A DNA stretch of 64,000 bases from Pseudomonas mucoides. Lineage in GTDB: Bacteria; Pseudomonadota; Gammaproteobacteria; Pseudomonadales; Pseudomonadaceae. Shown here one piece after another: positions 34,003 to 42,624 of the stretch. Made by a program: the position numbers and the translations under genes. The stretch spans positions 248,001 to 312,000 of the forward strand of contig NZ_JACOPW010000004.1 of the NCBI RefSeq assembly GCF_015461845.1, written 5' to 3'. The notes below the pieces were generated by a model. The model was not told where the DNA came from. It saw only the letters and a list, made by a program, of their open reading frames with translations, and did not search any database. Numbering within the stretch: position 1 is the stretch's first letter; each line of letters opens with the position of its first letter.

Positions 34003-35382
34003 ATGATTAAAGATCCCTTTGCAAGACTCGGCCTGGACCGTGAAGTCCTGACTGTCAGCCAGCTCAACGGCCGCGCGCGGGTGTTGCTCGAAGACGTGTT
34101 CAGCAATATCTGGGTCGAAGGCGAAATCTCCAACCTCGCCCGCCCGGCGTCCGGCCACGTGTATTTCACCCTCAAGGACAGCGGCGCCCAAGTGCGTTGC
34201 GCGCTGTTCCGGCAGAACGCTGCGCGGGTTCGCCAAGCCTTGAAGGATGGCCTGGCGGTCAAAGTCCGCGGCAAGGTTTCGTTGTTCGAGGGGCGCGGCG
34301 ATTATCAGCTGATCCTCGACACCGTGGAGCCGGCCGGTGACGGCGCACTGCGTTTGGCCTTCGATGCCTTGAAGGAAAAGCTCAGCGCCGAAGGTCTGTT
34401 CAGTGCCGAGCGCAAAGTGGCGCTTCCAGCGCACCCTCAACGCATCGGCATCATCAGTTCGCCGACCGGCGCAGTGATTCGCGACATTATCAGCGTGTTC
34501 CGCCGCCGTGCGCCGCAGATCCAGCTGACACTGATTCCCACCGCCGTGCAAGGTCGCGAAGCCACCGCGCAGATTGTCCGCGCACTGAAACTGGCGGACG
34601 CCCGTGGTTTCGACGCGCTGATCCTGGCCCGTGGCGGCGGCTCGCTGGAAGACCTCTGGTGCTTCAACGAAGAAGCGGTGGCCCGCGCCGTTGATGCCTG
34701 CGTCACACCGATTGTCAGCGCTGTCGGTCACGAAACCGACGTATCGATCAGTGACTTCGTGGCCGACGTTCGCGCCCCGACGCCCTCCGCTGCCGCCGAA
34801 CTGCTCGCCCCGGATTCCAGCGATCTGGTGCGCAGGGTCGAAAGCCTGCATCGCCGGCTGGTGATGCGCATGCGTGACCGCTTGATGCGCGACCGCCTGC
34901 GTCTGGAGGGCATCTCTCGCCGCCTGCGCCACCCCGGCGAACGCCTGCGCCAGCAAGCGCAGCGTCTGGATGATCTGGACATGCGCTTGCGGCGCGCCTT
35001 CGAACGCAGCCTCAACACCCGTCGCGAACGTTTGATTCGCCTGGAAACCCGCCTCGCCGGGCAACATCCTGGCCGGCAACTGGCGATGCTCCGCCAGCGC
35101 CTCGACAGCCTCGCCGAACGCCTGCCCCGTGCCATCCGCGAAGGCCTCAAGTCGCGGCGCCTGCAACTGCAAAGCCAAGTGCAGACGTTGCAGGTGGTCA
35201 GCCCGCTGGCGACCCTTGCCCGTGGTTACAGCATTCTGCTGGACGAGCGCGGCAACGCGATCCGCAGCGCCGAACAAACCCATAACGGTCAGCGCCTGAA
35301 GGCCAAGCTCGGCGACGGCGAACTGCAAGTTCGGGTCGAAGACAATCACCTGACGCCTGTCACCCTTTCTTTACTGGATTGA
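34003..35382 (+). CDS. xseA: Exodeoxyribonuclease VII large subunit
   Basis: 459 residues from the ATG at 34003; the frame is open further upstream through the REP but without a plausible start. The N-terminal OB fold has IWVEGEISNLARPASGHVYF. The catalytic region shows the family motifs IGIISSPTGAVIRDI, LARGGGSLEDLWCFN and VGHETDVSISDFVADVRAPT. A long Arg/Leu-rich coiled-coil region follows (about 290-400). XseA with XseB degrades single-stranded DNA in repair; xseB is not adjacent, as is usual in Pseudomonas. The gene leads directly into an M23 peptidase. Confidence 0.96.
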   Translation: MIKDPFARLGLDREVLTVSQLNGRARVLLEDVFSNIWVEGEISNLARPASGHVYFTLKDSGAQVRCALFRQNAARVRQALKDGLAVKVRGKVSLFEGRGDYQLILDTVEPAGDGALRLAFDALKEKLSAEGLFSAERKVALPAHPQRIGIISSPTGAVIRDIISVFRRRAPQIQLTLIPTAVQGREATAQIVRALKLADARGFDALILARGGGSLEDLWCFNEEAVARAVDACVTPIVSAVGHETDVSISDFVADVRAPTPSAAAELLAPDSSDLVRRVESLHRRLVMRMRDRLMRDRLRLEGISRRLRHPGERLRQQAQRLDDLDMRLRRAFERSLNTRRERLIRLETRLAGQHPGRQLAMLRQRLDSLAERLPRAIREGLKSRRLQLQSQVQTLQVVSPLATLARGYSILLDERGNAIRSAEQTHNGQRLKAKLGDGELQVRVEDNHLTPVTLSLLD

Positions 35383-35385
35383 TCC

Positions 35386-36207
35386 ATGCCGCGTTTTTTA
35401 GCTCCGCTGCTGTTGCTGTGCCTGACCTTCAACGCCCACGCCGACAGCTACATCACTCGCCTGTTGAACAAACCGGTGCCGGGCGGCGTGGCCGTGGTGG
35501 ATCTGGGCGCCGCTGCCCAGGCGCCAAAAGCCAGCTATCAAGGCAAACCGGTGCTGGTGGTCAAGGAACAGAACAACTGGCTGGCGATTGTCGGCGTGCC
35601 GTTGACCGTGAAACCGGGCACGCAGCAGATCAGCAGCGGCGGTCGCAGCCTGAACTTCACCGTCGGCAACAAGAAATACCCGGAACAACACATCACCCTG
35701 AAAAATACCCAGCAGGTCAATCCGAACCCGGACAACCTCAAGCGCATCGAAGGCGAACTGGCCGAGCAGATCCAGGCCTACCGCAGCTTCAGCCCGAACA
35801 CTCCGAGCAACCTGTTGCTGGACAAACCGGTCAACGGACCGCTGTCGAGCAAGTTTGGCGTGCGCCGCTTCTTTAATGGTGAAGAGCGCAATCCGCACGC
35901 GGGGCTGGACTTCGCTGTGCCTGCAGGTACGCCGATCAAGACGCCGGCCGCGGGCAAGGTGATTCTGATCGGCAACTACTTCTTCAACGGCAACACGGTG
36001 TTTGTCGATCATGGCCAGGGCTTTATCAGCATGTTCTGCCATATGTCGAAAATCGATGTGAAGGTTGGGCAGCAGTTGGCGCGTGGTGGAGTGGTAGGCA
36101 AGGTCGGTGCTACTGGCCGTGCGACCGGGCCGCATATGCACTGGAATGTCAGCCTGAATGATGCGCGGGTGGATCCGGCGATTTTTATTGGGGCGTTTCA
36201 ACCCTGA
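35386..36207 (+). CDS. M23-family peptidoglycan endopeptidase (LytM-type)
   Basis: 273 residues with a Sec signal peptide (MPRFLAPLLLLCLTFNAHA). The N-terminal part is a beta-rich domain (LLNKPVPGGVAVVDLG ... VKPGTQQISSGGRSLNFTVG). The C-terminal LytM domain has the zinc motif HAGLDFAVPAGTPIKTPAAG (HxxxD) and the second His pair in GPHMHWNVSL, so it appears catalytically competent. Such enzymes cut peptide cross-links in the cell wall. It begins three bases after xseA and is almost certainly co-transcribed with it. Confidence 0.9.
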   Translation: MPRFLAPLLLLCLTFNAHADSYITRLLNKPVPGGVAVVDLGAAAQAPKASYQGKPVLVVKEQNNWLAIVGVPLTVKPGTQQISSGGRSLNFTVGNKKYPEQHITLKNTQQVNPNPDNLKRIEGELAEQIQAYRSFSPNTPSNLLLDKPVNGPLSSKFGVRRFFNGEERNPHAGLDFAVPAGTPIKTPAAGKVILIGNYFFNGNTVFVDHGQGFISMFCHMSKIDVKVGQQLARGGVVGKVGATGRATGPHMHWNVSLNDARVDPAIFIGAFQP

Positions 36208-36233
36208 CTTGTGTGCAAAGGCTGATGGCCTCT

Positions 36234-36293
36234 TCGCGGGCAAGCCCGCTCCCACATGGGATCTCCAACCCTGTGGGAGCGGGCTTGCCCGCG
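36234..36293. repeat. REPIN
   Basis: CGCGGGCAAGCCCGCTCCCA and the inverted TGGGAGCGGGCTTGCCCGCG, 22-bp perfect arms around a 16-bp spacer. Confidence 0.82.
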
Positions 36294-36315
36294 ATGGCGG
36301 TATCACAGACGCCTT

Positions 36316-36672
36316 CTATTCAGCCTCAAGATCCTCAATCCCATGGGCTTCCCGGTCCGCCAGGCAATGCCTGATCCACTCCTGAGTCTCCGCCGAAAAC
36401 CCCGCCAGTTCCTCAGACGTGATCAACTCCCGCGCGCACAACCCAAGCAAGTGCGACCGCGCCTCATGCCGTGAAAACCTGAACACACCAAACGCCCAAT
36501 ACAGCTCCTTTTGCCTGCACTGAAGCAGCTCTTCAGTGGCTTCAATCCGCTCGTAAGGCGTCAGGCTTTTATCCGCCACGGTGCGCTCGACCTCCTCCAT
36601 GATCCGGATACACATCCGCTCATGGGCCAACGGCCGCAACGCGCTATACCGCTTCCAGTCCGACTCGTTCAT
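36316..36672 (-). CDS. Conserved hypothetical cytosolic protein
   Basis: 118 residues, strongly helical and charged (RYSALRPLAHERMCIRIMEE, TPYERIEATEELLQCRQKEL), with no signal peptide or membrane segment. I do not recognise a characterised family. Its codon usage and reading frame look genuine: it is the only open frame in this interval, it has an ATG start, and it is bounded by a REPIN downstream. No partner gene suggests a function. Confidence 0.6.
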   Translation of the reverse strand: MNESDWKRYSALRPLAHERMCIRIMEEVERTVADKSLTPYERIEATEELLQCRQKELYWAFGVFRFSRHEARSHLLGLCARELITSEELAGFSAETQEWIRHCLADREAHGIEDLEAE

Positions 36673-36889
36673 GTCCGACTCCTGCCTTGATCAGGCTTTA
36701 AGCATAGCCGCGCTCAAGCGGCCGTCATCGCAATTCTACAATTGCGCAGTGCTCAAACCTCGCGCAATCATCAAAACAATCAGCCCCGCTCACAGCAATA
36801 AAATCTCGATAAAACTGCCTTTTCGGGTATTCCTCTCAATTTTTTTCGACCGCTTGCCATCCTTCACCCTCGCGGTTAGGGTTGAAGGC

Positions 36890-36967
36890 ATGAAAACCTT
36901 TCACACCCTCATTCAGCTTCGCCAGCACCGCAGCCTGTGCCTCGTCAGCGCACGACTGCCAGGCTGA
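36890..36967 (+). CDS. Candidate leucine-rich leader peptide of leuA
   Basis: 25 codons (MKTFHTLIQLRQ..., ending SARLPG) with AGGG 9 nt upstream. Five of 25 residues are Leu, including CTG TGC CTC close together near the end. The frame lies about 90 bp before leuA. Its last third forms one arm system of a hairpin (see the leuA leader entry), as in amino acid attenuators. It is too short to prove by sequence alone. Confidence 0.4.
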   Translation: MKTFHTLIQLRQHRSLCLVSARLPG

Positions 36968-37032
36968 ATCGCGGTGCCTCGCCCCACGCTTTTCCCCAAG
37001 AACATTTGATCCACCGGCAGGCCGCCTTTTTT
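36931..37032 (+). promoter_or_regulatory. Candidate attenuator region of leuA
   Basis: CAGCCTG (36931-36937) pairs with CAGGCTG (36960-36966) over the end of the leader peptide. An alternative fold pairs CTGC (36956-36959) and CGGTG (36972-36976) with CACCGGCAG (37012-37020), just before GCCGCC and six T (37027-37032). The two folds exclude each other, the layout of transcription attenuation. The rest of 36673-36889 shows no gene; it is AT-richer and probably holds the promoter. Confidence 0.38.
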
Positions 37033-37058
37033 CGGCCCACACAATAAGGATTCCCCCG

Positions 37059-38738
37059 ATGAGCATGCTCAAAGACCCGTCTTCGAAATACCGTGCGTTC
37101 CCGACCATCGATATCCCGGATCGCACCTGGCCGTCGAAGACCATCACCGCCGCGCCGATCTGGTGCAGCTCTGACCTTCGTGATGGCAACCAGTCGCTGA
37201 TCGAGCCAATGGATGCGGTCAAGAAGCTGCGCTTCTGGAAAACCCTCGTGGCTGTCGGCGTGAAAGAAATCGAAGCCTCGTTCCCGGCGGCATCGCAAAC
37301 CGACTTCGATTTCGTGCGTACCCTGATCGAAGGCAACCACATCCCGGACGACACCACCATTCAGGTGCTGACCCAGGGCCGTGAAGACTTGATCGAACGC
37401 ACTTTCGAATCCTTGCGCGGCGCGAAGAAAGCCATCGTTCACCTGTACAACGCGACCTCCCCTTCCTTCCGCCGGATTGTCTTCAATCAGGACAAGGACG
37501 GAATCAAGGAAATCGCCGTCAGCGCGGCCAAGCTGTTCGTCAAATACGCCGCCCAGCAGCCAGACACCGAGTGGACCTTCGAGTACTCGCCAGAGACGTT
37601 CAGCGCCACCGAACTGGAATTCGCCAAGGAAGTCTGCGATGCCGTGATCGAGGTCTGGAACCCGACGCCTGAGCACAAGATGATCCTCAACTTGCCTGCC
37701 ACCGTCGAATGCGCCACCCCGAACATCTACGCTGACCAGATCGAATGGTTCGGCCGTCACATCAACCGTCGTGACAGCGTGATCATCAGCCTGCACACCC
37801 ACAACGACCGTGGCACCGGTGTCGCTGCTACCGAATTGGGCCTGATGGCCGGTGCCGACCGTGTCGAAGGCTGCCTGTTCGGCAACGGGGAGCGTACCGG
37901 TAACGTCGACCTCGTGACCGTGGCGCTGAACCTCTACACCCAGGGTGTTCACCCTGAGCTGGACTTCTCCGACATCGACGGCGTGCGCAAAGTCGTCGAA
38001 GAGTGCAACCAGATTCAGGTACACCCTCGTCACCCGTACGTTGGCGACCTGGTGCATACCGCATTCTCCGGCTCGCACCAGGATGCGATCCGCAAGGGCT
38101 TCGCCCAGCAGAAACCGGATGCCCTGTGGGAAGTGCCATACTTGCCGATCGACCCGGCCGACATCGGTCGTAGCTACGAGGCGGTGATCCGCGTCAACAG
38201 CCAGTCGGGCAAGGGCGGTATCGCTTACCTGCTGGAACAGGAATACGGCATCAACTTGCCACGCCGCATGCAGATCGAGTTCAGTCAGGTTGTACAACGT
38301 GAAACCGATCGCCTCGGCCTGGAAATGACCGCTCAGCAAATCCACGCCTTGCTGCACAGCGAGTACTTGCAGGCCAACACCCCGTACGCGCTGGTCAGCC
38401 ATCGTCTGCAGGAAGAAAACGGTCACAGTGCGGTGGAAGTGGAAGTCTCGAGCAAAGGTCAGGGCGAAACCAACCTGCACTGGCGCGGCAAGGGCAACGG
38501 CGCGCTGGAAGCCCTGGTGGCCGGCCTGCCGATTCCGGTGGAGATCATGGACTACAACGAACACGCGATCGGCGCGGGCACCAATGCCAAGGCAGCGGCC
38601 TACATTGAACTGCGTGTGAACGGCGAGCGTGCGGTGCACGGTGTGGGTATCGATGAAAACATCACCACGGCCAGCTTCAAGGCCCTGTTCAGCGCGCTGA
38701 ACCGCTCGCTGAGCCAGCCGGAAGCCAAAGCGGCGTAA
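37059..38738 (+). CDS. leuA: 2-isopropylmalate synthase
   Basis: 559 residues, the length of the longer LeuA type. The catalytic TIM barrel begins with the metal/substrate motif IWCSSDLRDGNQSLIEPMDA and includes IISLHTHNDRGTGVAATELG, with the His-X-His metal ligands. The C-terminal regulatory domain, which binds leucine, is recognisable by GHSAVEVEVSSKGQG and YIELRVNGERAVHGVGIDEN. LeuA condenses 2-ketoisovalerate with acetyl-CoA, the first step of leucine synthesis, and is normally inhibited by leucine. It stands alone here; leuBCD are elsewhere. Confidence 0.97.
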   Translation: MSMLKDPSSKYRAFPTIDIPDRTWPSKTITAAPIWCSSDLRDGNQSLIEPMDAVKKLRFWKTLVAVGVKEIEASFPAASQTDFDFVRTLIEGNHIPDDTTIQVLTQGREDLIERTFESLRGAKKAIVHLYNATSPSFRRIVFNQDKDGIKEIAVSAAKLFVKYAAQQPDTEWTFEYSPETFSATELEFAKEVCDAVIEVWNPTPEHKMILNLPATVECATPNIYADQIEWFGRHINRRDSVIISLHTHNDRGTGVAATELGLMAGADRVEGCLFGNGERTGNVDLVTVALNLYTQGVHPELDFSDIDGVRKVVEECNQIQVHPRHPYVGDLVHTAFSGSHQDAIRKGFAQQKPDALWEVPYLPIDPADIGRSYEAVIRVNSQSGKGGIAYLLEQEYGINLPRRMQIEFSQVVQRETDRLGLEMTAQQIHALLHSEYLQANTPYALVSHRLQEENGHSAVEVEVSSKGQGETNLHWRGKGNGALEALVAGLPIPVEIMDYNEHAIGAGTNAKAAAYIELRVNGERAVHGVGIDENITTASFKALFSALNRSLSQPEAKAA

Positions 38739-38754
38739 GCGGTCGCTGAAATGC

Positions 38755-38789
38755 AAAAGGCCCCAAGGTACTTACCTTGGGGCCTTTTT
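38755..38789 (+). terminator. Rho-independent terminator of leuA
   Basis: A perfect 16-bp stem (AAAAGGCCCCAAGGTA and its complement) ending in five T, 17 bp after the leuA stop. Confidence 0.93.
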
Positions 38790-38825
38790 GTTTGCCTGCT
38801 GTTTTTGTGCTGACCGTCCTGGGTG

Positions 38826-38917
38826 CATCGCGAGCAAGCTCGCTCCCACAGTGGATTTTGGTGTACACAAACTTTGCGTTCACATCGATCAATGTGGGAG
38901 CGAGCTCGCTCGCGATG
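38826..38917. repeat. REPIN
   Basis: CATCGCGAGCAAGCTCGCTC with CCACA and its inverted partner enclose about 42 bp between leuA and the next convergent gene. Confidence 0.82.
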
Positions 38918-38941
38918 AGGCCGGTTCAAACGGCAAGGATG

Positions 38942-39733
38942 TCAGGTGAACTCGAAGGTATCAGCGTCAAGGTTCGCCGGGAAACGCGTGCGATAGGCCT
39001 GCAGGTCCGCAGCGTTCAGCACCACTTGAAACACGCCGTCGGCTTCACCGGCACTGAGCAGGGTTTCGCCCTGGAAATCCAGTACCTGACTGTCACCGGT
39101 GTAGGCGAAGCCTTTGCCATCAGTACCGATGCGATTCACCGCGGCCACGTAGCAGAGGTTTTCGATGGCCCGCGCCGGCAGCAAACGGTTCCAGTGCTGA
39201 CGCCGTGCACCTGGCCAGTTGGCGGTGTACAGCAGCAAGTCGGTGTCTTGCGCATCCCGGCTCCAGACCGGAAAGCGCAGGTCGTAACAAATCAGCGGCC
39301 GCACGCGCCAGCCCTTGAGTTCGAACTGCACCTGACGCTCGCCCGGCGTGTAATGGTTATGCTCGCCAGCCATGCGGAACAGATGGCGCTTGTCGTAGTG
39401 CCACACCTCCCCGTCCGGCCGCGCCCACAGCAGGCGATTGCGATGACTGCCGTCTGCGGTTTGAACAATGATGCTGCCGGTGATGACCGCGTCGAGTTTT
39501 GCCGCCTGAACGCGCAGCCACTTGCTGGTCGGACCGTTTTCCGCCTCCGCCAGCGTTTCCGATTCCATGGAGAAACCGGTGGTGAACATCTCCGGCAGGA
39601 TGATCAGGTCCGCGCCGCGCGCCTGGTCCAGCAGCTGCTCGAAATGCTCCAGATTGGCTTGCCGGTCGTGCCAGGCCAGCGTGGTCTGGATCAACGCGAC
39701 ATTCAGGTTGGGCAGTGCACTCAGATCACGCAT
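38942..39733 (-). CDS. Nitrilase-superfamily omega-amidase (YafV-like)
   Basis: 263 residues with the full nitrilase triad: Glu in LIILPEMFTTGFSM, Lys in HYDKRHLFRMAGEH, and Cys in RPLICYDLRFPVWSR. The sequence is of the omega-amidase type, close to E. coli YafV. Omega-amidases hydrolyse the alpha-keto amides left by glutamine transamination (such as 2-oxoglutaramate). The upstream gene is a methionine/glutamine-type transaminase, and the two frames overlap by 13 bases, so they probably form a transaminase/omega-amidase pair used in methionine salvage. Confidence 0.88.
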   Translation of the reverse strand: MRDLSALPNLNVALIQTTLAWHDRQANLEHFEQLLDQARGADLIILPEMFTTGFSMESETLAEAENGPTSKWLRVQAAKLDAVITGSIIVQTADGSHRNRLLWARPDGEVWHYDKRHLFRMAGEHNHYTPGERQVQFELKGWRVRPLICYDLRFPVWSRDAQDTDLLLYTANWPGARRQHWNRLLPARAIENLCYVAAVNRIGTDGKGFAYTGDSQVLDFQGETLLSAGEADGVFQVVLNAADLQAYRTRFPANLDADTFEFT

Positions 39734-40869
39734 AGTTTTGCCGCTGCTTCACGCAGGGTCTCCTCGCGTTTGGCGAAGCACAGGCGCACCAGGCGCTGGC
39801 CTTCGGGTGGGGTCTGGTAGAACACCGAGATCGGGATGCTCGCCACGCCATGTTCGCGGGTCATCCACAATGCCATCTCGACGTCATTGAGGTCCGGGCG
39901 GATCTGCGAGTAGTCGACCAACTGGAAATAGGTGCCGGTCACACGAGTGAAACTGAAGCGCGATGGCGTCAGCAAATCGCAGAACATATCCCGCTTGGCC
40001 TGATAGAAACCTGGCAACTCTTCGATGTGTTCCGGGTGCTCCGCCATGAAGTCAGCCAAGGCAAATTGCAGCGGAGTGACGCCGCAGAAACTGACGTATT
40101 GATGCACCTTGCGCAGCTCGGCGGTGAGTGCCGGCGGTGCGACCACATAGCCGGTTTTCCAGCCGGTAACGTGATAAGTCTTGCCGAAGGAACTGACCAC
40201 GAACGCGCGCTGATACAGCTCTTCGTGATTGAGCACACTGACGTGAGGCACGCCGTCAAACACCAGGTGTTCGTAGACTTCGTCGCTGACCAGATAGATG
40301 TCGCGACCCCGAATCAGATCCGCCAACTGATCCAGCTCGGCCCGGCTGATCAGCGCCCCACTCGGGTTGTGCGGCGAGTTGAGCACGATCATCCGCGTGC
40401 GCGGGGTAATGGCGTCAGCCAGTTTCTGGAAGTCGATGGAGAAATCGTTCAGCCCGAGCTGCACGTGCACGCAGCGTCCACCGGCCAGTTCCACCGACGG
40501 CTCGTAACTGTCGTAGCAAGGATCGAACACGATGACTTCGTCGCCGCTGTGGATGACCGCCTGAATCGCGCAGAAGATCGCCTGGGTGGCGCCAGGAGTG
40601 ATGGTCACTTCGTGATCGGCATCGACGTTGACGCCGTAGCTGCGAGCGATCTTCGCCGACACTTGCTGCCGCAGAGCCGGCAGGCCGGTCATTGGCGAAT
40701 ATTGGTTATGGCCATTGGCGATGTGCCGGCCGACTGCATCGCACAGGGCTTGCGGGGCATCGAAATCGGGAAAACCCTGGGACAGGTTGATCGCCCCGGT
40801 TTGCGCCGCGAGTTGAGACATCTGAGTGAAGATAGTGATGCCGACATTCGGCAGCTTACTGGTGATCAT
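39721..40869 (-). CDS. PLP-dependent aminotransferase, methionine aminotransferase-like (YbdL-like)
   Basis: 382 residues from the ATG at 40869; a further in-frame start lies in the repeat-rich leader and is rejected. This is a fold-type I, class I aminotransferase. NLSQGFPDFDAPQ is the family start motif, NSPHNPSGALISRAEL holds the conserved Asn, SDEVYEHLVFDG the Asp-Tyr pair, and SSFGKTYHVTGWKTGYVVAP the PLP-binding Lys. It resembles YbdL, which prefers methionine, and also glutamine transaminase K. Overlap with the omega-amidase gene supports transamination with glutamine as donor. Confidence 0.87.
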   Translation of the reverse strand: MITSKLPNVGITIFTQMSQLAAQTGAINLSQGFPDFDAPQALCDAVGRHIANGHNQYSPMTGLPALRQQVSAKIARSYGVNVDADHEVTITPGATQAIFCAIQAVIHSGDEVIVFDPCYDSYEPSVELAGGRCVHVQLGLNDFSIDFQKLADAITPRTRMIVLNSPHNPSGALISRAELDQLADLIRGRDIYLVSDEVYEHLVFDGVPHVSVLNHEELYQRAFVVSSFGKTYHVTGWKTGYVVAPPALTAELRKVHQYVSFCGVTPLQFALADFMAEHPEHIEELPGFYQAKRDMFCDLLTPSRFSFTRVTGTYFQLVDYSQIRPDLNDVEMALWMTREHGVASIPISVFYQTPPEGQRLVRLCFAKREETLREAAAKLCVI

Positions 40870-40884
40870 CGGTAGCCCCTTGCA

Positions 40885-41012
40885 GGTGAGCTGCAAGTTT
40901 CAAGCGACAAGCTGCAAGCGGTCAAGCCTCAAACCTTCAGGCACAAAAAAGGGCCCCTGACAGGACCCTTTCTTGCTTCGACTTGAAGCTTGCTGCTTGA
41001 AACTTAAAGCTG
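40885..41012. repeat. Low-complexity AAGCTTGCAGCTT-type repeats flanking a terminator
   Basis: Two segments (40885-40925 and 40976-41012) consist of variants of GCTGCAAG, TTTCAAGC, CTTGAAGC and GCTGCTTGA. They lie on either side of the der terminator and are partly inverted relative to one another. Such heptad-like repeats recur in Pseudomonas intergenic DNA; the function is unknown. Confidence 0.5.
40944..40973 (-). terminator. Rho-independent terminator of the der transcript
   Basis: On the minus strand, AAAGGGTCCTG pairs with CAGGGGCCCTT (one G-U pair), followed by six T. It lies about 40 bp after the der stop. Confidence 0.85.
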
Positions 41013-41015
41013 CTT

Positions 41016-42485
41016 CTATTTCTTATCGCGGCGCTTTTTGTCGGCCTTTTTGTGGTGCGACATCATGCGACGCTTCTTGTTGACCTGGCGGTCGGTCAGC
41101 GTGGTCTTTTTGCCTTCGAACGGGTTCTCGCCGCCCTTGAACTCGATGCGGATCGGCGTACCGACCAGCTTCAAGACACGACGGTACGTGTTTTCCAGGT
41201 AACGAACGTAAGACTTCGGCACCTTCTCGATCTGGTTACCGTGGATCACGATGATCGGCGGGTTCGCACCACCCAAGTGGGCGTAACGCAGCTTGATCCG
41301 GCGGTTGTTGACCATCGGTGGCGCGTGCTCACCGACCGCATCTTCCAGAATCTGGGTAAGGCGGTTGGTCGGCCAACGGGTCACGGCGGACTTGAACGAG
41401 TTCTGTACCGAGGCGTAGAGGTTGCCCACGCCCGTGCCGTGCAGGGCCGAGATGAAGTGGATGTCGGCGTAATCAACGAAGAACAGTCGGCGTTGCAGCT
41501 CGACCTTCACGAAGTCGCGCTCGCTCGGCGTCATGCCGTCCCACTTGTTGATCGCGATCACCAGCGCACGACCCGACTCAATGGCGAAGCCCAGCAGGTT
41601 GAGGTCGTGGTCCACCACGCCTTCGCGGGCGTCCATGACGAAGATCACCACGTTGGCGTCTTTGATCGCTTGCAGGGTTTTGACCACGGAGAATTTTTCA
41701 ACTTCTTCGTGGATCTTGCCGCGCTTGCGCACACCGGCGGTGTCGATCAGCGTGTACTTCTCGTCGTTACGCTCGAACGGGATGTAGATACTGTCGCGGG
41801 TGGTGCCGGGTTGGTCATACACGATCACCCGGTCTTCACCGAGCATGCGGTTGACCAGGGTCGACTTGCCGACGTTCGGGCGACCGATGATGGCGATCTT
41901 GATACCGTCTTTTTCGCTTGGGCCAGGAATGCGCTTGGCTTCCTCACCTTCGGCAACGATCTCTTCTTCGCCGTCTTCCGGCTCTTCCTCGTCTTTCGGG
42001 AAATCGCTCAGGGCGATTTCCAGCATCTGGGTGATGCCACGACCATGAGCACCGGCGATAGGAATCGCGTGGCCCATGCCCAACGGGGCGAACTCGGCGC
42101 GGGCCATTTCAGGGTCGATGTTGTCGACCTTGTTGGCAACCACGTAGGAACGCTTGTTACGTTTGCGCAAATGCTCGGCGATCATCTGGTCGGCGGCGGT
42201 GAAACCAGCCTTGGCATCTACCAGGAACAGAACGACATCCGCTTCTTCAATGGCCAGCAGCGACTGCTCGGCCATTTTTTCGTCCATACCGTGCTCGTCA
42301 CCGGAGATACCGCCGGTGTCGACCAGAATGTAGGAACGCCCTTGCCACTTGGCCTCACCGTATTGGCGATCACGGGTCAGACCGGACAAGTCGCCGACGA
42401 TGGCGTCACGAGTCCTGGTCAGGCGGTTGAACAAGGTGGACTTGCCGACGTTCGGTCGGCCCACCAGGGCGATTACGGGAACCAT
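41016..42485 (-). CDS. der: Ribosome-assembly GTPase Der (EngA)
   Basis: 489 residues from the ATG at 42485 (GGAG at 7 nt); an upstream start at 42497 adds four residues. Two G domains in tandem are clear: GRPNVGKSTLFNRL near the N-terminus and GRPNVGKSTLVNRM near residue 205, each followed by DTGG / DTAG and NKVD / NKWD. The C-terminal KH-like domain and a very basic tail (KKRRMMSHHKKADKKRRDKK) follow. Der is an essential GTPase for 50S subunit assembly. It follows bamB, as in E. coli and other gammaproteobacteria, but is separated from it here by a terminator. Confidence 0.97.
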   Translation of the reverse strand: MVPVIALVGRPNVGKSTLFNRLTRTRDAIVGDLSGLTRDRQYGEAKWQGRSYILVDTGGISGDEHGMDEKMAEQSLLAIEEADVVLFLVDAKAGFTAADQMIAEHLRKRNKRSYVVANKVDNIDPEMARAEFAPLGMGHAIPIAGAHGRGITQMLEIALSDFPKDEEEPEDGEEEIVAEGEEAKRIPGPSEKDGIKIAIIGRPNVGKSTLVNRMLGEDRVIVYDQPGTTRDSIYIPFERNDEKYTLIDTAGVRKRGKIHEEVEKFSVVKTLQAIKDANVVIFVMDAREGVVDHDLNLLGFAIESGRALVIAINKWDGMTPSERDFVKVELQRRLFFVDYADIHFISALHGTGVGNLYASVQNSFKSAVTRWPTNRLTQILEDAVGEHAPPMVNNRRIKLRYAHLGGANPPIIVIHGNQIEKVPKSYVRYLENTYRRVLKLVGTPIRIEFKGGENPFEGKKTTLTDRQVNKKRRMMSHHKKADKKRRDKK

Positions 42486-42517
42486 GCGGCTCTCCACTTC
42501 GTTATTTCAGAAAATAC

Positions 42518-42541
42518 AAAAGCCGCTGCGAGGCAGCGGCT
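42518..42541 (-). terminator. Rho-independent terminator between bamB and der
   Basis: A 9-bp stem AGCCGCTGC / GCAGCGGCT with a 3-nt loop, followed on the minus strand by TTTTGTATTTT. Smaller hairpins (CCCCGTGTTACGGGG at 42573-42587, GGGGATTAACCCC at 42596-42608) also lie in this gap. Confidence 0.85.
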
Positions 42542-42624
42542 GGTGCTCGGGGCAACGCTTGAGGGCGCTGCGAACCCCGTGTTACGGGGCTGCCTGGGGA
42601 TTAACCCCAAGCATAGTCAAACCT

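Noticed and set aside
36945..38756. Minus-strand open frame opposite leuA (603 codons)
   Set aside because: Complement of a certain gene and runs through the leuA promoter; no domain.
42573..42608. Small hairpins in the bamB-der gap as a riboswitch
   Set aside because: Too short, no conserved core recognised; more likely part of the terminator region.
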